The notes: generated by a model not told the origin, from the sequence alone. Positions 16,534-24,709 are shown, numbered from the stretch's first letter. The stretch is 64,000 nucleotides of DNA from Micromonospora ureilytica (GCF_015751765.1 NZ_JADOTX010000001.1:3658001-3722000); one strand, 5' to 3'. Program-made: numbers and translations.

Positions 16534-17090
16534 TGGTGGTGACGGCCGTGATCCTGGGGCTGGTGTCGGCGAGCGGGCCGGCGGCGGCGCAGCAGCGGCC
16601 ACGGGGGGTCCCTGACCGGGTCATGTTGCAGCCGGACGATCTCGGCGGGGCCGTGCCGGGGCCGGTGGAGGACGGGCTGGTGTGGTCGCTGCTACCCCAG
16701 CCGTGCGCGGACACGCCGGTGCCGCAGCCGGTCGTGAGCCGCACGCAGGCGGCCGATCTCGGTACCCGATTTCGGATCTACGAGAACGTCGCCCGGTACC
16801 GCGGCGATGGGGCACACGCGTACATCACCGAACTGAAGGCGCAGCTCGCCCGGTGCGGAGCGGGCGGCGACGAGGAGGGCTTCGACCCGGTCGCCGAGGA
16901 CCACCTCGGGCCGGACACGGTGCTGTTCCTCGGCACCTACGACGAGGGCGACCGCTACGTCGGCTACGTCGCCGCCGCGGTCGGCCATTACGTGGTGGTG
17001 GTCATGATGTCGGACTCGTACCTGGGGGCGGCCGACCTGACCACGTTGAACGGGCTGGCCAGTGCCGCGATGAGCCGAGCGGCGGCGTGA
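16518..17090 (+). CDS. Secreted protein of unknown function
   Basis: The product is 190 residues. ATG 16518 is preferred over ATG 16509 because AGAGG then lies at a proper distance. MRRTLMVVTAVILGL with AAA near residue 24 is a signal peptide. The mature domain of about 165 residues has two cysteines and alternating beta strands (TVLFLGTYDEGDRYVGYVAAAVGHYVVVVMM), reminiscent of extracellular sensor-like domains of actinobacterial lipoproteins and kinases. That resemblance is loose. A perfect terminator follows 4 bases after the stop, so this is the last gene of its transcript. Confidence 0.7.
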   Translation: MRRTLMVVTAVILGLVSASGPAAAQQRPRGVPDRVMLQPDDLGGAVPGPVEDGLVWSLLPQPCADTPVPQPVVSRTQAADLGTRFRIYENVARYRGDGAHAYITELKAQLARCGAGGDEEGFDPVAEDHLGPDTVLFLGTYDEGDRYVGYVAAAVGHYVVVVMMSDSYLGAADLTTLNGLASAAMSRAAA

Positions 17091-17093
17091 CGC

Positions 17094-17129
17094 GGGAAGG
17101 CCGGCCATCTTGAGAGGGCCGGCCTTCCC
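17094..17129 (+). terminator. Rho-independent-type terminator hairpin
   Basis: GGGAAGGCCGGCC and GGCCGGCCTTCCC are perfect 13-bp arms around a 10-base loop directly after the secreted protein stop. There is no U-run, which is common in high-GC actinomycete terminators. Confidence 0.8.
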
Positions 17130-17514
17130 GGCCACGGGCAGCGTGACCGGGCAATGGGGGTCCCCGGACTCGCGAAGCTGCTGTGTGGCATCGCCCCATA
17201 GGTCGGTGAGACGAGTCGATGGGTGACCGCAGGACTGAGTCGCCGGCTTGGTTCGGCGCCACGCCGGCTCCGGCATCCTGTCATCGACTACACGCGGACG
17301 CCGCCCAACCGCCTCGATGGGGTGCCAGCGCTGACGCCTTCGGGTTCGCCGAAGAGGTCACCGTTCAGGAAGCCCTGCTCAGAGGTTCGCCAGTGGGATC
17401 TGGGTCTCAGCTCGCGGGATCCGTACCGACGCCACCGCGACGACAGCCAGAGCCGTGCACCGATGCGCCCCCCAGAACGCCTGACCCCGTGGTCGAGTTG
17501 CGGTGATTTTGCGG
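17130..17514. other. Intergenic between convergent genes, nothing recognised
   Basis: About 385 bp separate the terminator from the end of the DUF808 gene. Frames here are non-protein-like. No RNA gene or further hairpin was identified. Confidence 0.35.
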
Positions 17515-18570
17515 TCAACCGCGCGGCGCTCGGTCCGCAGGAGCGTCGCGACGCCGAGCTGCACGGTTCGGCGGCGCGGGGATGGTGCCGTCAGCACGAG
17601 TCGTGCCCGCCTCAGTCGCAGCCGCAGCCGCAGCCGCAGCCGCAGCCTTGGATGTGCGGCGGTGGAGCGTGAGAGTCATGACCAGCACGACCAGCCCTCC
17701 GACGATCAGCCCGAGGATCGCACTGGCCACCGTGTTGACGAGCCAGCCGACGAGCCCACCGAGAACACCAGTGGCGTCGTGGGCGGCGACCTCCACGTGG
17801 TGCACGGCCTCGTACAGGAAGTGCAGGTTCAGCTCGTTCGTGCCTAGCAGCAGGATGTGCCCGCCCACCCACAGCATCGCCGCGGTGCCGACTACCGTCA
17901 GCACGGTGAGAACCACCGGCATCGCCCTCACCAGACCGCGGCCGAACGTGGCGACGGCGCCGGAACGTTGCGACAGGCGCAGCCCGGCGTCGTCCATCTT
18001 TACGATCAGGGCCACCACGCCGTACACCAGGACGGTTATGACGACGGCGACGATAGCCAGGATCGCCAGGCGGGACCAGAACGCCTCATCGATCACCTCG
18101 TTAAGGCTGATGACCATGATCTCCGCCGAGAGGATCAGGTCGGTTCGTACCGCCCCAGACACCAGTGTCGTCTCGTCCTGCACCTTTTCCTCGCCCGCGC
18201 CGGAGGCACCGTGATGGGCGATCTTGGCCCACACCTTCTCCGCGCCTTCATAACAGAGGTAGGCGCCGCCGAGCATGAGGATCGGAGTGAGCAGCCAAGG
18301 CACGAACTGACTGAGCAGCAGCACCGCCGGCAGGATGATGAAGAACTTGTTGCGCAGCGACCCCACGGCAATGCGCTTGATAATCGGCAACTCGCGCTCG
18401 GCCGCCAGGCTCCGCACGTACTGCGGCGTGACGGCAGCATCGTCGACGACGACACCCGCAGCCTTGGCGCCGGCCTTCGCGGCGGCCGCCCCGATGTCAT
18501 CGATCGACGCTGCAGCGGCCCGGGCCAGCACCGCCACGTCATCCAGCAGGGCTACGAGTCCACCGGCCAA
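17515..18570 (-). CDS. DUF808 family (YedI-like) membrane protein
   Basis: This 351-residue protein matches DUF808 from its first residues: AGGLVALLDDVAVLARAAA, then DDIGAAAAKAGAKAAGVVVDD and LPIIKRIAVGSLRNKFFII. I place the start at TTG 18570 because family members begin (M)AGGL and an AAGGA lies upstream. The frame runs on upstream only by fusing with transposase debris. Several hydrophobic segments (about residues 75-110, 165-195, 215-245, 275-310) fit the family's multipass topology. The molecular role of DUF808 is unknown. The C-terminal 40 residues contain an alanine run encoded by a CAGCCG repeat and look dispensable. Confidence 0.85.
   Translation of the reverse strand: MAGGLVALLDDVAVLARAAAASIDDIGAAAAKAGAKAAGVVVDDAAVTPQYVRSLAAERELPIIKRIAVGSLRNKFFIILPAVLLLSQFVPWLLTPILMLGGAYLCYEGAEKVWAKIAHHGASGAGEEKVQDETTLVSGAVRTDLILSAEIMVISLNEVIDEAFWSRLAILAIVAVVITVLVYGVVALIVKMDDAGLRLSQRSGAVATFGRGLVRAMPVVLTVLTVVGTAAMLWVGGHILLLGTNELNLHFLYEAVHHVEVAAHDATGVLGGLVGWLVNTVASAILGLIVGGLVVLVMTLTLHRRTSKAAAAAAAAAATEAGTTRADGTIPAPPNRAARRRDAPADRAPRG
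17617..17647. repeat. Hexanucleotide tandem repeat (GCAGCC)n in DUF808 C-terminus
   Basis: About five uninterrupted hexamers encode the poly-alanine run near the C-terminus of the DUF808 protein. In-frame unit changes would lengthen or shorten the run by two alanines without a frameshift. Confidence 0.75.
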
Positions 18571-18619
18571 GGGAGGGTCCTTCCAGGGTTGCGCAAAATT
18601 CGAACTGGACCATTCTCGC

Positions 18620-18960
18620 TCAGGTCCCTGCGTGCGGCACACCACCGCCCGGTCGCTGTCTGGATCGGCTGCGGATGCCCTTGATCGGCGGGATCTTGTC
18701 GACCAGGGGCAGTAGTTGGGTGACGTCGTGACGGTTGCCGCCATCAGGGACACGGCGAGTGGGATGCCGCCCCCGTCGGTGATGGCGTGGTGTTTCGAGC
18801 CTGGCTGCGGCGGTCGACCGGGCTCGGACCTGTTTGGGCCGCCCTTGAACGCCCGAACATACGTGCCGCCGATCACCGCCCCGGGAGATGTCCAACTGCC
18901 CGGCGATGCACTGGATCGACGGAGCGATCGAGTCGATCGGCACGGGCTACGCACTGTCCG
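18620..18960 (-). pseudogene. IS5-family transposase fragment
   Basis: Two frames together read like the DDE region of an IS5-group transposase: GGTYVRAFKGGPNRSEPG and PGSKHHAITDGGGIPLAVSL in one, then GGNRHDVTQLLPLVDKIPPI in the next, with a frameshift near 18730. The N- and C-terminal parts are missing and no terminal repeats were found. It lies just upstream of the DUF808 start and extends its frame artificially. Confidence 0.75.
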
Positions 18961-18989
18961 CCGACGAACTCTGACATCACCATGCGCAG

Positions 18990-19274
18990 CTAGTGACGGA
19001 GCAGCGGGAAGGCTCCTGCCGCCGTCAGCAGCAGCAGCAGTGACACCGCGAACAGGGCGCGTCCAAGCGGAAGGGGCATGGAGATGAGAAACGGTGCCTG
19101 TGCGATCAACAGGCCCGCGCCGATCACGGCTTGAGCGGTTCCCACCTGCACGGGCTGGGACGGCTCTCCCACCTTCAGCCGCGCAAGCCGGACCCAGGCG
19201 GCGGGAATCCTTCGGGACACGGCCACACGCACCCCGATTACAAGCGAGCCCAGGCTGAGGACCACGACCCCCAC
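18990..19274 (-). CDS. Small membrane protein
   Basis: The minus-strand frame encodes about 94 residues from GTG 19274 (TTG 19280 is possible). It has a hydrophobic N-terminal helix, a polar basic middle (SRRIPAAWVRLARLKVGEPSQ), and two further hydrophobic segments (AQAVIGAGLLIAQAPFLIS and ALFAVSLLLLLTAAGAFPLL). The frame remains open further upstream, but that part is not protein-like. It is divergent from the phosphotransferase-like gene. No family is recognised. Confidence 0.6.
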   Translation of the reverse strand: MGVVVLSLGSLVIGVRVAVSRRIPAAWVRLARLKVGEPSQPVQVGTAQAVIGAGLLIAQAPFLISMPLPLGRALFAVSLLLLLTAAGAFPLLRH

Positions 19275-19359
19275 ACGCAAAGCGATCGTGACTGGGTCCT
19301 CGTCATACGGGCTGTCTGCAAATCCGCCTGAGCCGGGCAAGTAGCAGAGAAGAGAACCG

Positions 19360-20178
19360 ATGCGTAGCGATTGGACGGCGCTGCCGCAGAGTGTCACGGC
19401 AGGGATCGCCGAACGGGTCGGGGGAACCTTAGACGTTGCCCATGCTTCCAGTGGCGACCACGCTGAGATCGCCTCGACGGTGACCGGACCAGCCGGACAG
19501 GTCTTTGTCAAGGCGGGCTCCGGTGAGTTGAGCGTTCGGTCGCTGCGCTACGAACTGGCGGTAACCCGGGCCATCAACCGGCACCCGCCCGCAGTCCTGT
19601 GGCAGTTCGAATCCGATGGCTGGCTGGTGGTGGGGACCGAGCATCTTGCCGGTCCCCACCCCGACCTGTCCCCCGGCAGCACAGATCTCAATTTGCTCCT
19701 AGCCGCACTGACAGCACTTCAGGAGACGCCGGCGCCCGGCGAGACGTGGTTCACCCCGGCAGCCCGGCTCGGGTTCGCGCACCCGGAGATGGACGGCGGG
19801 ACACTTATCCATTCGGATCTCAATCCGGCGAACCTGATCGTGACACCACTCGGCCTACGCATCGTGGACTGGGCGTGGGCAACCAGGGCCGCCGCATGGG
19901 TCGAACTCGCGTTGCTCATCCCATGGCTGATCGGTAGCGGCCACAGCGCCGAGCAGGCAGAAGAGTGGATAACGCAGCTTCCCGCATGGACCGCGACCGA
20001 CCGACAGGTCTTGGACAACTTCGCGCTAAAGAACGCAACGAAGTGGGCGGCCAAGTCCCGACAGAGCACCGAACGCTGGGTACACGACCTCGCAATGTGG
20101 ACCGGCGAGTGGGCGGATCACCGGACCGACGGCCATCAGTCTGTCCGTGAGCCGCGGCGCGGGGGCACCCTCCCGTGA
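19360..20178 (+). CDS. Aminoglycoside-phosphotransferase-like kinase
   Basis: This 272-residue protein has the APH/choline-kinase fold. The key catalytic loop is LIHSDLNPANLI near residues 148-159 (HxDxxxxN with catalytic Asp), followed by LRIVDWAWATRAA near 165-177, the DFG-equivalent metal-binding Asp. The N-lobe (QVFVKAGSGE near 47) supplies the ATP-binding lysine. Length matches the APH-like group. Such proteins phosphorylate antibiotics, sugars or other hydroxyls; resistance function cannot be claimed. It is the last gene before the tRNA and the right boundary of the candidate island. Confidence 0.75.
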   Translation: MRSDWTALPQSVTAGIAERVGGTLDVAHASSGDHAEIASTVTGPAGQVFVKAGSGELSVRSLRYELAVTRAINRHPPAVLWQFESDGWLVVGTEHLAGPHPDLSPGSTDLNLLLAALTALQETPAPGETWFTPAARLGFAHPEMDGGTLIHSDLNPANLIVTPLGLRIVDWAWATRAAAWVELALLIPWLIGSGHSAEQAEEWITQLPAWTATDRQVLDNFALKNATKWAAKSRQSTERWVHDLAMWTGEWADHRTDGHQSVREPRRGGTLP

Positions 20179-20286
20179 TGTGGGCGCCGGTAGCGGTAGG
20201 ACTGCTGGCAGGCCCGCTCGGGACCGCAAATCAGGCCACTCAGCCGGGCAGGTCCAAGAGGGCCCGAACCGAGAACCAGCCGCGCT

Positions 20287-20306
20287 ACTCCCAATCTGCT
20301 CCCAAT
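20287..20306. repeat. Right-end copy of the TCCCAA-CTGCTCCC motif
   Basis: ACTCCCAATCTGCTCCCAAT lies 98 bp inside the tRNA-Val core. Related copies are at 512-528, 11709-11725 and 11962-11978, always near apparent element ends. It is a candidate recombinase arm site, by inference. Confidence 0.5.
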
Positions 20307-20324
20307 GTAAGCCGCACATACGGC

Positions 20325-20358
20325 AAAGCCCGTTACCGATGACTCGGCAACGGGCTTT
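20325..20358. terminator. Bidirectional terminator downstream of tRNA-Val
   Basis: AAAGCCCGTT and AACGGGCTTT form a 10-bp stem with a 14-base loop, ending in TTTT on the plus strand and CTTTG on the minus strand. It terminates the minus-strand tRNA-Val and could also stop plus-strand transcription from the phosphotransferase-like gene. Confidence 0.75.
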
Positions 20359-20378
20359 TGACCTGCACAAACTGAGAG

Positions 20379-20450
20379 TGGGCGATGCTGGTATCGAACC
20401 AGCGACCTCTTCGGTGTGAACGAAGCGCTCTCCCACTGAGCTAATCGCCC
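20379..20450 (-). tRNA. tRNA-Val(CAC)
   Basis: Read on the minus strand, the gene starts GGGCGATTAGCTCAGTGGGA, has a 5-bp anticodon stem CTTCG/CGAAG around TTCACAC (anticodon CAC, valine GUG codon), and a T-arm GCTGGTTCGATACCAGC. The acceptor end ATCGCCC pairs with GGGCGAT, with discriminator A. CCA is not encoded. All arms pair, so it is functional. It is the apparent integration site for the region to its left. Confidence 0.95.
20404..20420. other. Candidate right attachment core inside tRNA-Val
   Basis: This is the second copy of GACCTCTTCGGTGTGAA (first at 376-392). It spans the 3' half of the anticodon stem and the whole anticodon loop of tRNA-Val, a standard sub-site for tyrosine integrases. 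With the left copy it brackets 20 kb. Confidence 0.6.
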
Positions 20451-20500
20451 TCAGCGCCACTGACTCTACCCGATCGTGGAACCGGACCGGAAATCCGGGG

Positions 20501-21118
20501 TCAGTGCGTCGCGAGGTAGTGCATGGCCTCGGCGACCACGTCGATACCGAGGCTGTACTTGAGGGAAAGCCAGACCACCGTGGCCACGAAGACCAGGCCG
20601 ACGGACCCGAGCACGATTCGCACCAGCAGCGACTGTCTCGTCACCCAGCGTGTCCATCCGTGGACGTGGCGGCGGGTGAAGCCGAGTAGCCGGCGGGCCC
20701 AGTGGTATTCGACGGCCCAGATGCCCAAGCCGGCGATCACCAGCAGCCAGCCCGGCCCGGGGAGCGGGATGAGGGCGATGCCGATGGTCACCACGATCGC
20801 ACCGGCGATCGCGATGAAGATCTTGAGGGCGATCCGGCCGGTGGGGTTGGCGCGGATGAGGTCGAGGGTCAGCGAGATCCGCTCACGCCAGCGGGGCCGG
20901 CGCGGCGGGTCCTGCACGGCGATTCCACCACCACGACCAGCACCGGTATCGCCACCGGTGCCATCGCCGCCGGGACGACCGGCGTCGGACGCCGGCCGAC
21001 CGGCCCGTTCGGGCTGCTCCATCGGCACTCCGTACCCCCGCTTTTCGGCTGCTCGGGCCGCGACTTTCGGCGGACCGGGCGCCGCAGCCGCATCCACTGA
21101 GGATTGCTTCGTCACCAT
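20501..21118 (-). CDS. TIGR02611-type PGPGW membrane protein
   Basis: This 205-residue protein begins at ATG 21118, preceded by GGGGGGTG. The first 75 residues are a Gly/Pro/Arg-rich cytoplasmic tail. The core has a hydrophobic helix (IALKIFIAIAGAIVVTIGIAL), the diagnostic LIPLPGPGWLLVIAGLGIW segment (PGPGW motif), a basic stretch (ARRLLGFTRRHVHGW), and a final membrane helix (IVLGSVGLVFVATVVWLSL). This matches the actinobacterial TIGR02611 family of unknown function. It is the first chromosomal gene beyond the tRNA and stands alone. Confidence 0.8.
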   Translation of the reverse strand: MVTKQSSVDAAAAPGPPKVAARAAEKRGYGVPMEQPERAGRPASDAGRPGGDGTGGDTGAGRGGGIAVQDPPRRPRWRERISLTLDLIRANPTGRIALKIFIAIAGAIVVTIGIALIPLPGPGWLLVIAGLGIWAVEYHWARRLLGFTRRHVHGWTRWVTRQSLLVRIVLGSVGLVFVATVVWLSLKYSLGIDVVAEAMHYLATH

Positions 21119-21391
21119 TTCACCCCCCAGTGTCGCTCGGGCCCGTCACTGCAACGGCCGACTGGACGTTACCGGAGTAAGTCGACGACTGAGCCACCCG
21201 ATACCGGGCGGGATCACGCACTGGGCAGAACCGGAAATCCTACATGAATGCTCACATTCACGCGGCCTTTCCGTCCCCCTTCCCACCACTGGGTGAAGTC
21301 AGCGTATGGCGGAGCGTAGCCAGGAGTAGCACCTGAGTATGGGAAAAGCGGGACACGCGCGTTCCGCAGCGGTGCCGGGGGGAGAACGTCC

Positions 21392-21823
21392 ATGAGTGTC
21401 ATCCGACCGACGACCGTAGAGGTCGAGACGTCGCTAAGGCTCGTCGCACCTGACGCCACCGCCTTGCCGGTGCGTGCCAGTCTGCGTTACGACCCTGCTG
21501 ACCCGTATGCGGTCCATGTCCTGTTCCATGCCGAATCGGCAGGGGGCGAGGCGGTGAGTTGGTCGTTCGCTCGCGAACTTCTGGTCACCGGCCTGGACGA
21601 GCCGGCCGGCATTGGGGATGTCCGGGTCTGGCCCTGGGCCACACCGCGCGGCGACTTCGTCGCGCTGGCCCTCTCGTCACCGGACGGCAACGCCCTCTTC
21701 GAGGTGCCGCGCAGCGTCCTGGTGCGTTTCCTTCGACGGACCTACGTCGTCGTCCCGCGCGGCCGTGAGGCCGAGCACCTGGACGTCGACACGGCGGTGA
21801 ACCGGCTGCTCGCCGGTCGCTGA
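21392..21823 (+). CDS. ssgB: SsgA-like sporulation/cell-division regulator, SsgB type
   Basis: The 143-residue product matches SsgB along its full length, with TVEVETSLRLVAPD at the start, LRYDPADPYAVHVLFHAESAGGE in the first sheet, and RVWPWATPRGDF, LFEVPRSVLVRFLRRTY in the second half. In streptomycetes SsgB localises with SsgA and recruits FtsZ to future sporulation septa. SsgB is the most conserved member and occurs in all sporulating actinomycetes. It is a single gene with its own terminator 30 bases downstream. It is good evidence for a sporulating host. Confidence 0.9.
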   Translation: MSVIRPTTVEVETSLRLVAPDATALPVRASLRYDPADPYAVHVLFHAESAGGEAVSWSFARELLVTGLDEPAGIGDVRVWPWATPRGDFVALALSSPDGNALFEVPRSVLVRFLRRTYVVVPRGREAEHLDVDTAVNRLLAGR

Positions 21824-21853
21824 CCGCCCGAACCTGCAACACCGGCCACACCC

Positions 21854-21888
21854 GGGGCCGCGCGGATCTGCCGAGTCCGCGCGGCCCC
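21854..21888. terminator. Terminator hairpin after ssgB
   Basis: GGGGCCGCGCGGA and TCCGCGCGGCCCC form a 13-bp perfect stem between the ssgB stop and the convergent SDR gene, and probably serve both. Confidence 0.75.
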
Positions 21889-21939
21889 GACACACACCCA
21901 GGGAGTACGCGGACAGCGCTCCCCCGGGTCGACCGGTGC

Positions 21940-22722
21940 TCAGCCGTGCGTGGTGATGCCGCCGTCGACGGGAATGACCGCGCCGGTGAGATATGCGCCG
22001 GCGCGGGACGAGAGGTAGATGGCCGTGCCGGCCATGTCCTCGGGGCGCCCGATGCGGCCCAGCGGCACCTGCTGCTCGATGGCCGCCCGGCTGGTCGGGT
22101 CGTCGAGCGCGAACGCCATCATCTTGCTCTCGAACGGGCCGGGCGCGATCGCGTTGACGGTGATCTGCTCACCGGCGAGTTGGTGGGCGAGGCTGCGGGT
22201 GAGCATGTGCACGGCCGCCTTGGTGGCCGAGTACGCGTACACCTCCATGAGCGGCACCCGGATGCCGTCGATCGACCCGATGTTGATCACGCGGGCCGGG
22301 TCATCGGCGCTGGCGGCGGCGCGTAGCGCCGGCAGCAGCGCGGTGGTGAGCCGGAAGACGGCCTTGACGTTGACCGCCCAGAGCTTGTCGAACGCGGCCT
22401 CGGGGTAGTCCTCCAGTGGCGCACCCCAGGTCGCGCCGGCGTTGTTGACCAGCACGTCGAGGCGGCCGAAGCGCTCGCGTACGGCGGCGGCCAGTGTCTC
22501 GGCGCCGGCGTCGTCGCTGAGGTCGGCGGGGATTGCCTCGCAGCGGCCCTCGGCGGACAGGGTGGTGGCGACCGCCTCGCAGACATCCGCCTTGCGGGAC
22601 GAGATGATCACGTGTGCGCCGGCCCGGACGAAGCCCTGGGCGATCATCAGCCCGATCCCCCGCGAGCCGCCGGTCACCAGGACCGTCTTACCTTCGACCG
22701 AGAACAGCTGCGTCATGCCCAT
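21940..22722 (-). CDS. SDR-family oxidoreductase
   Basis: This 260-residue classical short-chain dehydrogenase/reductase has the cofactor motif TGGSRGIG at residues 17-24, NNAG at 93-96, catalytic Ser150 and Y164-S-A-T-K168. IAPGPFESKM follows, and the tail IPVDGGITTHG is typical. The arginine/serine after the second strand (SSRKAD) suggests NADP(H) preference. It resembles 3-ketoacyl-ACP-reductase-like or glucose-dehydrogenase-like SDRs, but the substrate is not predictable. It diverges from the AraC-type regulator, which could control it. Confidence 0.85.
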   Translation of the reverse strand: MGMTQLFSVEGKTVLVTGGSRGIGLMIAQGFVRAGAHVIISSRKADVCEAVATTLSAEGRCEAIPADLSDDAGAETLAAAVRERFGRLDVLVNNAGATWGAPLEDYPEAAFDKLWAVNVKAVFRLTTALLPALRAAASADDPARVINIGSIDGIRVPLMEVYAYSATKAAVHMLTRSLAHQLAGEQITVNAIAPGPFESKMMAFALDDPTSRAAIEQQVPLGRIGRPEDMAGTAIYLSSRAGAYLTGAVIPVDGGITTHG

Positions 22723-22918
22723 CCCATCGCGAGTCGGCGGGGGCCGCCGGTCGGTCGGGTGGCCGGCGGATGCCGGGTGGACCGCGGACCGACGGCGCTA
22801 CCGTCGGGTAACGTAGCCCGGCCCCCGGGATCGCGACAAGCCCGTGGCGCACCGCGGATTCCGCTTCGAACGCCGATCGGGATGCGGTGACCTGCGGTTC
22901 GGGCTACCGTCGCAGGCG

Positions 22919-23911
22919 ATGGTCTCCACCGATCCCTCCCCCGCGCCATCGATCGGAACGGCGTCTTCCGTAACCGACGAGATAGCCACGTTCGCGCTGG
23001 CCGATCTTGCCGGTGATCCGGGTTGGCGTCGGCCGGTGATCGTCGAGCGGGAGCTGTTGATTCTCACCACGCGCGGGCACGGCGACGCGGAACTCGACTT
23101 TCATCTGCTGCCGTGCCGGCCCGGCACGCTGCTGCGGGTCGGCCCCGGCCAGGTGCTGCGCTGCGCCGGCCCCCAGTTCGACGCCACAGTGGTCGCCTGG
23201 GATCCCGAGGCGCTGCGCGGCTTCGACGTCGACCTGGCCACGACCGCGACCTGGCGGCAGTTGGCCGGTGAGGACGAGGACGCGGTGATCAGTGAGGTGA
23301 GCCAGTTGGCGGTGGACTGTCGGCGGCACCCTGACGGCCCCGCAGCCCGCGCGCTGCTCCGGCATCAGCTGGCCGTGCTGCTGCTGCGGCTGGCCGTGGC
23401 GCATGCCGATCGGTCTCCGGCCCGGCCCGAGGACGAGACGTTCCACCGGTTCCGCCGCGAGGTGGAGCACGGCTATGCGCACACCCGGCGGGTGGAGGAC
23501 TACGCGGGCGAGCTCGGCTGCTCGGTGCGGACGCTGACCCGGGCCTGTCTGGCCGTCACCGGTCGCAGCGCCAAACAGGTCATCGACGAGCGGGTCGCGT
23601 TGCAGGCCGGTCGGCTGCTCGCCGCGACGGATCAACCGATCGCCCAGATCGGCAGGGGGCTCGGCTTCTCCGAACCCACGAACTTCGGCCGCTTCTTCAC
23701 CCGCGAGGTAGGGGTCAGCCCCGGCGTGTTCCGGGCCGCACGCGACCAACCGGCCGCCGGCCGGGTGGTCCGACCCCGACCGCCGGCCGAGTCGACGGGC
23801 GCCAACGGCGGCCGATTCCGAGCCGGCATCCTCGGCGAATCCGCCAACGGCGGGCACGCCACGAAACCCGGGCCGCCCGCCGGAGGGCCGGGCGGCACCG
23901 GCCGGGCATGA
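22919..23911 (+). CDS. AraC-family transcriptional regulator
   Basis: This is about 330 residues from ATG 22919 (GTG 22844 is an alternative). The N-terminal half is a cupin-like effector domain (VERELLILTTRGHGDAELDFHLLPCRPGTLLRVGPGQVLRC). The C-terminal half carries two helix-turn-helix motifs: VEDYAGELGCSVRTLTRACLAVTG and the hallmark IAQIGRGLGFSEPTNFGRFFTREVGVSPGVFR. A Pro/Gly-rich tail of about 55 residues follows. The ligand is unknown. It is divergent from the SDR gene and just upstream of the Rrf2 gene. Confidence 0.85.
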   Translation: MVSTDPSPAPSIGTASSVTDEIATFALADLAGDPGWRRPVIVERELLILTTRGHGDAELDFHLLPCRPGTLLRVGPGQVLRCAGPQFDATVVAWDPEALRGFDVDLATTATWRQLAGEDEDAVISEVSQLAVDCRRHPDGPAARALLRHQLAVLLLRLAVAHADRSPARPEDETFHRFRREVEHGYAHTRRVEDYAGELGCSVRTLTRACLAVTGRSAKQVIDERVALQAGRLLAATDQPIAQIGRGLGFSEPTNFGRFFTREVGVSPGVFRAARDQPAAGRVVRPRPPAESTGANGGRFRAGILGESANGGHATKPGPPAGGPGGTGRA

Positions 23912-23918
23912 TGGCAGG

Positions 23919-24374
23919 GTGCAGATCTCCGCGCGCGGCGACTACGCGGTACGGGCGGCGTTGAGCCTCGCCACCGCGTACCCCTCGCTGCTGTCCACCC
24001 AGGCCATCGCCGCGGAGCAGGACATGCCCCGCAAGTTCCTGGAGGCGGTCCTGGCGGATCTGCGCCGGGCCGGCATCGTCCGCGCCCAGCGCGGCGCCGA
24101 GGGCGGCTACACGCTGGCCCGCCCGCCCCGCGAGGTGACCGTCGGCGCGGTGCTGCGCGCCGTGGAGGGCCCACTGGCCGGGGTACGCGGGCTGCGCCCC
24201 GAGGAAACCCGGTACGAGGGCTCGGCGGAGAACCTGCCCGGCCTGTGGGTGGCGGTCCGCGCCGCCGTGCGGCGGGTCGTCGACGAGGTGAGCCTCGCCG
24301 AGATCGTCAGCGGTCGACTGCCCGCGCACGTCCGCAAGCTCACCGCGCTGCCCGACGCGTGGGAGCCGCGCTGA
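23919..24374 (+). CDS. Rrf2-family transcriptional regulator
   Basis: This 151-residue protein starts at GTG 23919, 7 bases after the AraC stop. MQISARGDYAVRAALSLA, LSTQAIAAEQDMPRKFLEAVLADLRRAGIVRAQRGAEGGYTLARP is the Rrf2 winged helix with its recognition helix and wing. Unlike IscR or NsrR it contains no cysteines, so it should not carry an Fe-S cluster and must sense something else. Its targets are unknown. Confidence 0.85.
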   Translation: MQISARGDYAVRAALSLATAYPSLLSTQAIAAEQDMPRKFLEAVLADLRRAGIVRAQRGAEGGYTLARPPREVTVGAVLRAVEGPLAGVRGLRPEETRYEGSAENLPGLWVAVRAAVRRVVDEVSLAEIVSGRLPAHVRKLTALPDAWEPR

Positions 24375-24529
24375 TCCAGTTCCGGCTCACAACACCTATC
24401 TGTTGGATAGAGATTCCGGTGCCCGATGGGCGACCGTCCAGGGCGGACAGCGAGAGGGTTTCAGAAGTTGTCGGTTCGGGCATGTTCGATCTCGACACGG
24501 CAGGGAACGGTGACGAGGGGAGACCTCCG

Positions 24530-24709
24530 ATGGGCCTCATGTTTCGCAAGCGCAAGAAGTACGGTCCGATCATCCTGAACTTCACCGAGAACGGCTTCTC
24601 CTCGTGGAGCATCAAGATCGGTCGCTGGTCCTGGAACTCCAAGGCGCGTGCGCACCGGGTCGACCTGCCGGGTCCACTGTCGTGGAAGCAGGACAAGTCC
24701 CGGTCGTAA
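24530..24709 (+). CDS. Small DUF4236-like protein
   Basis: The product is 59 residues starting at ATG 24530 after GAGGGGAGACC. MGLMFRKRKKYGP and the basic, Trp-rich continuation (FSSWSIKIGRWSWNSKARAHR) resemble the N-terminal DUF4236 region common in actinomycetes. The protein is strongly basic and probably cytoplasmic. A perfect terminator follows 15 bases after the stop, so it is a complete small transcript. Its function is unknown. Confidence 0.75.
   Translation: MGLMFRKRKKYGPIILNFTENGFSSWSIKIGRWSWNSKARAHRVDLPGPLSWKQDKSRS

Noticed and set aside
19360..20178. Named aminoglycoside-resistance gene
   Set aside because: The kinase motifs are present, but the sequence does not let me assign a known resistance class, and APH-like folds serve many substrates.
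14205..20178. Terpenoid biosynthetic gene cluster around uppS
   Set aside because: No cyclase, P450 or further prenyl-tailoring gene lies nearby; a single prenyltransferase is not enough.
1..20450. Integrase or conjugation genes in the candidate island
   Set aside because: No frame shows tyrosine-recombinase (R-H-R-Y) or serine-recombinase motifs, FtsK/TraB-like ATPase motifs or a relaxase; a missed fragment cannot be excluded.
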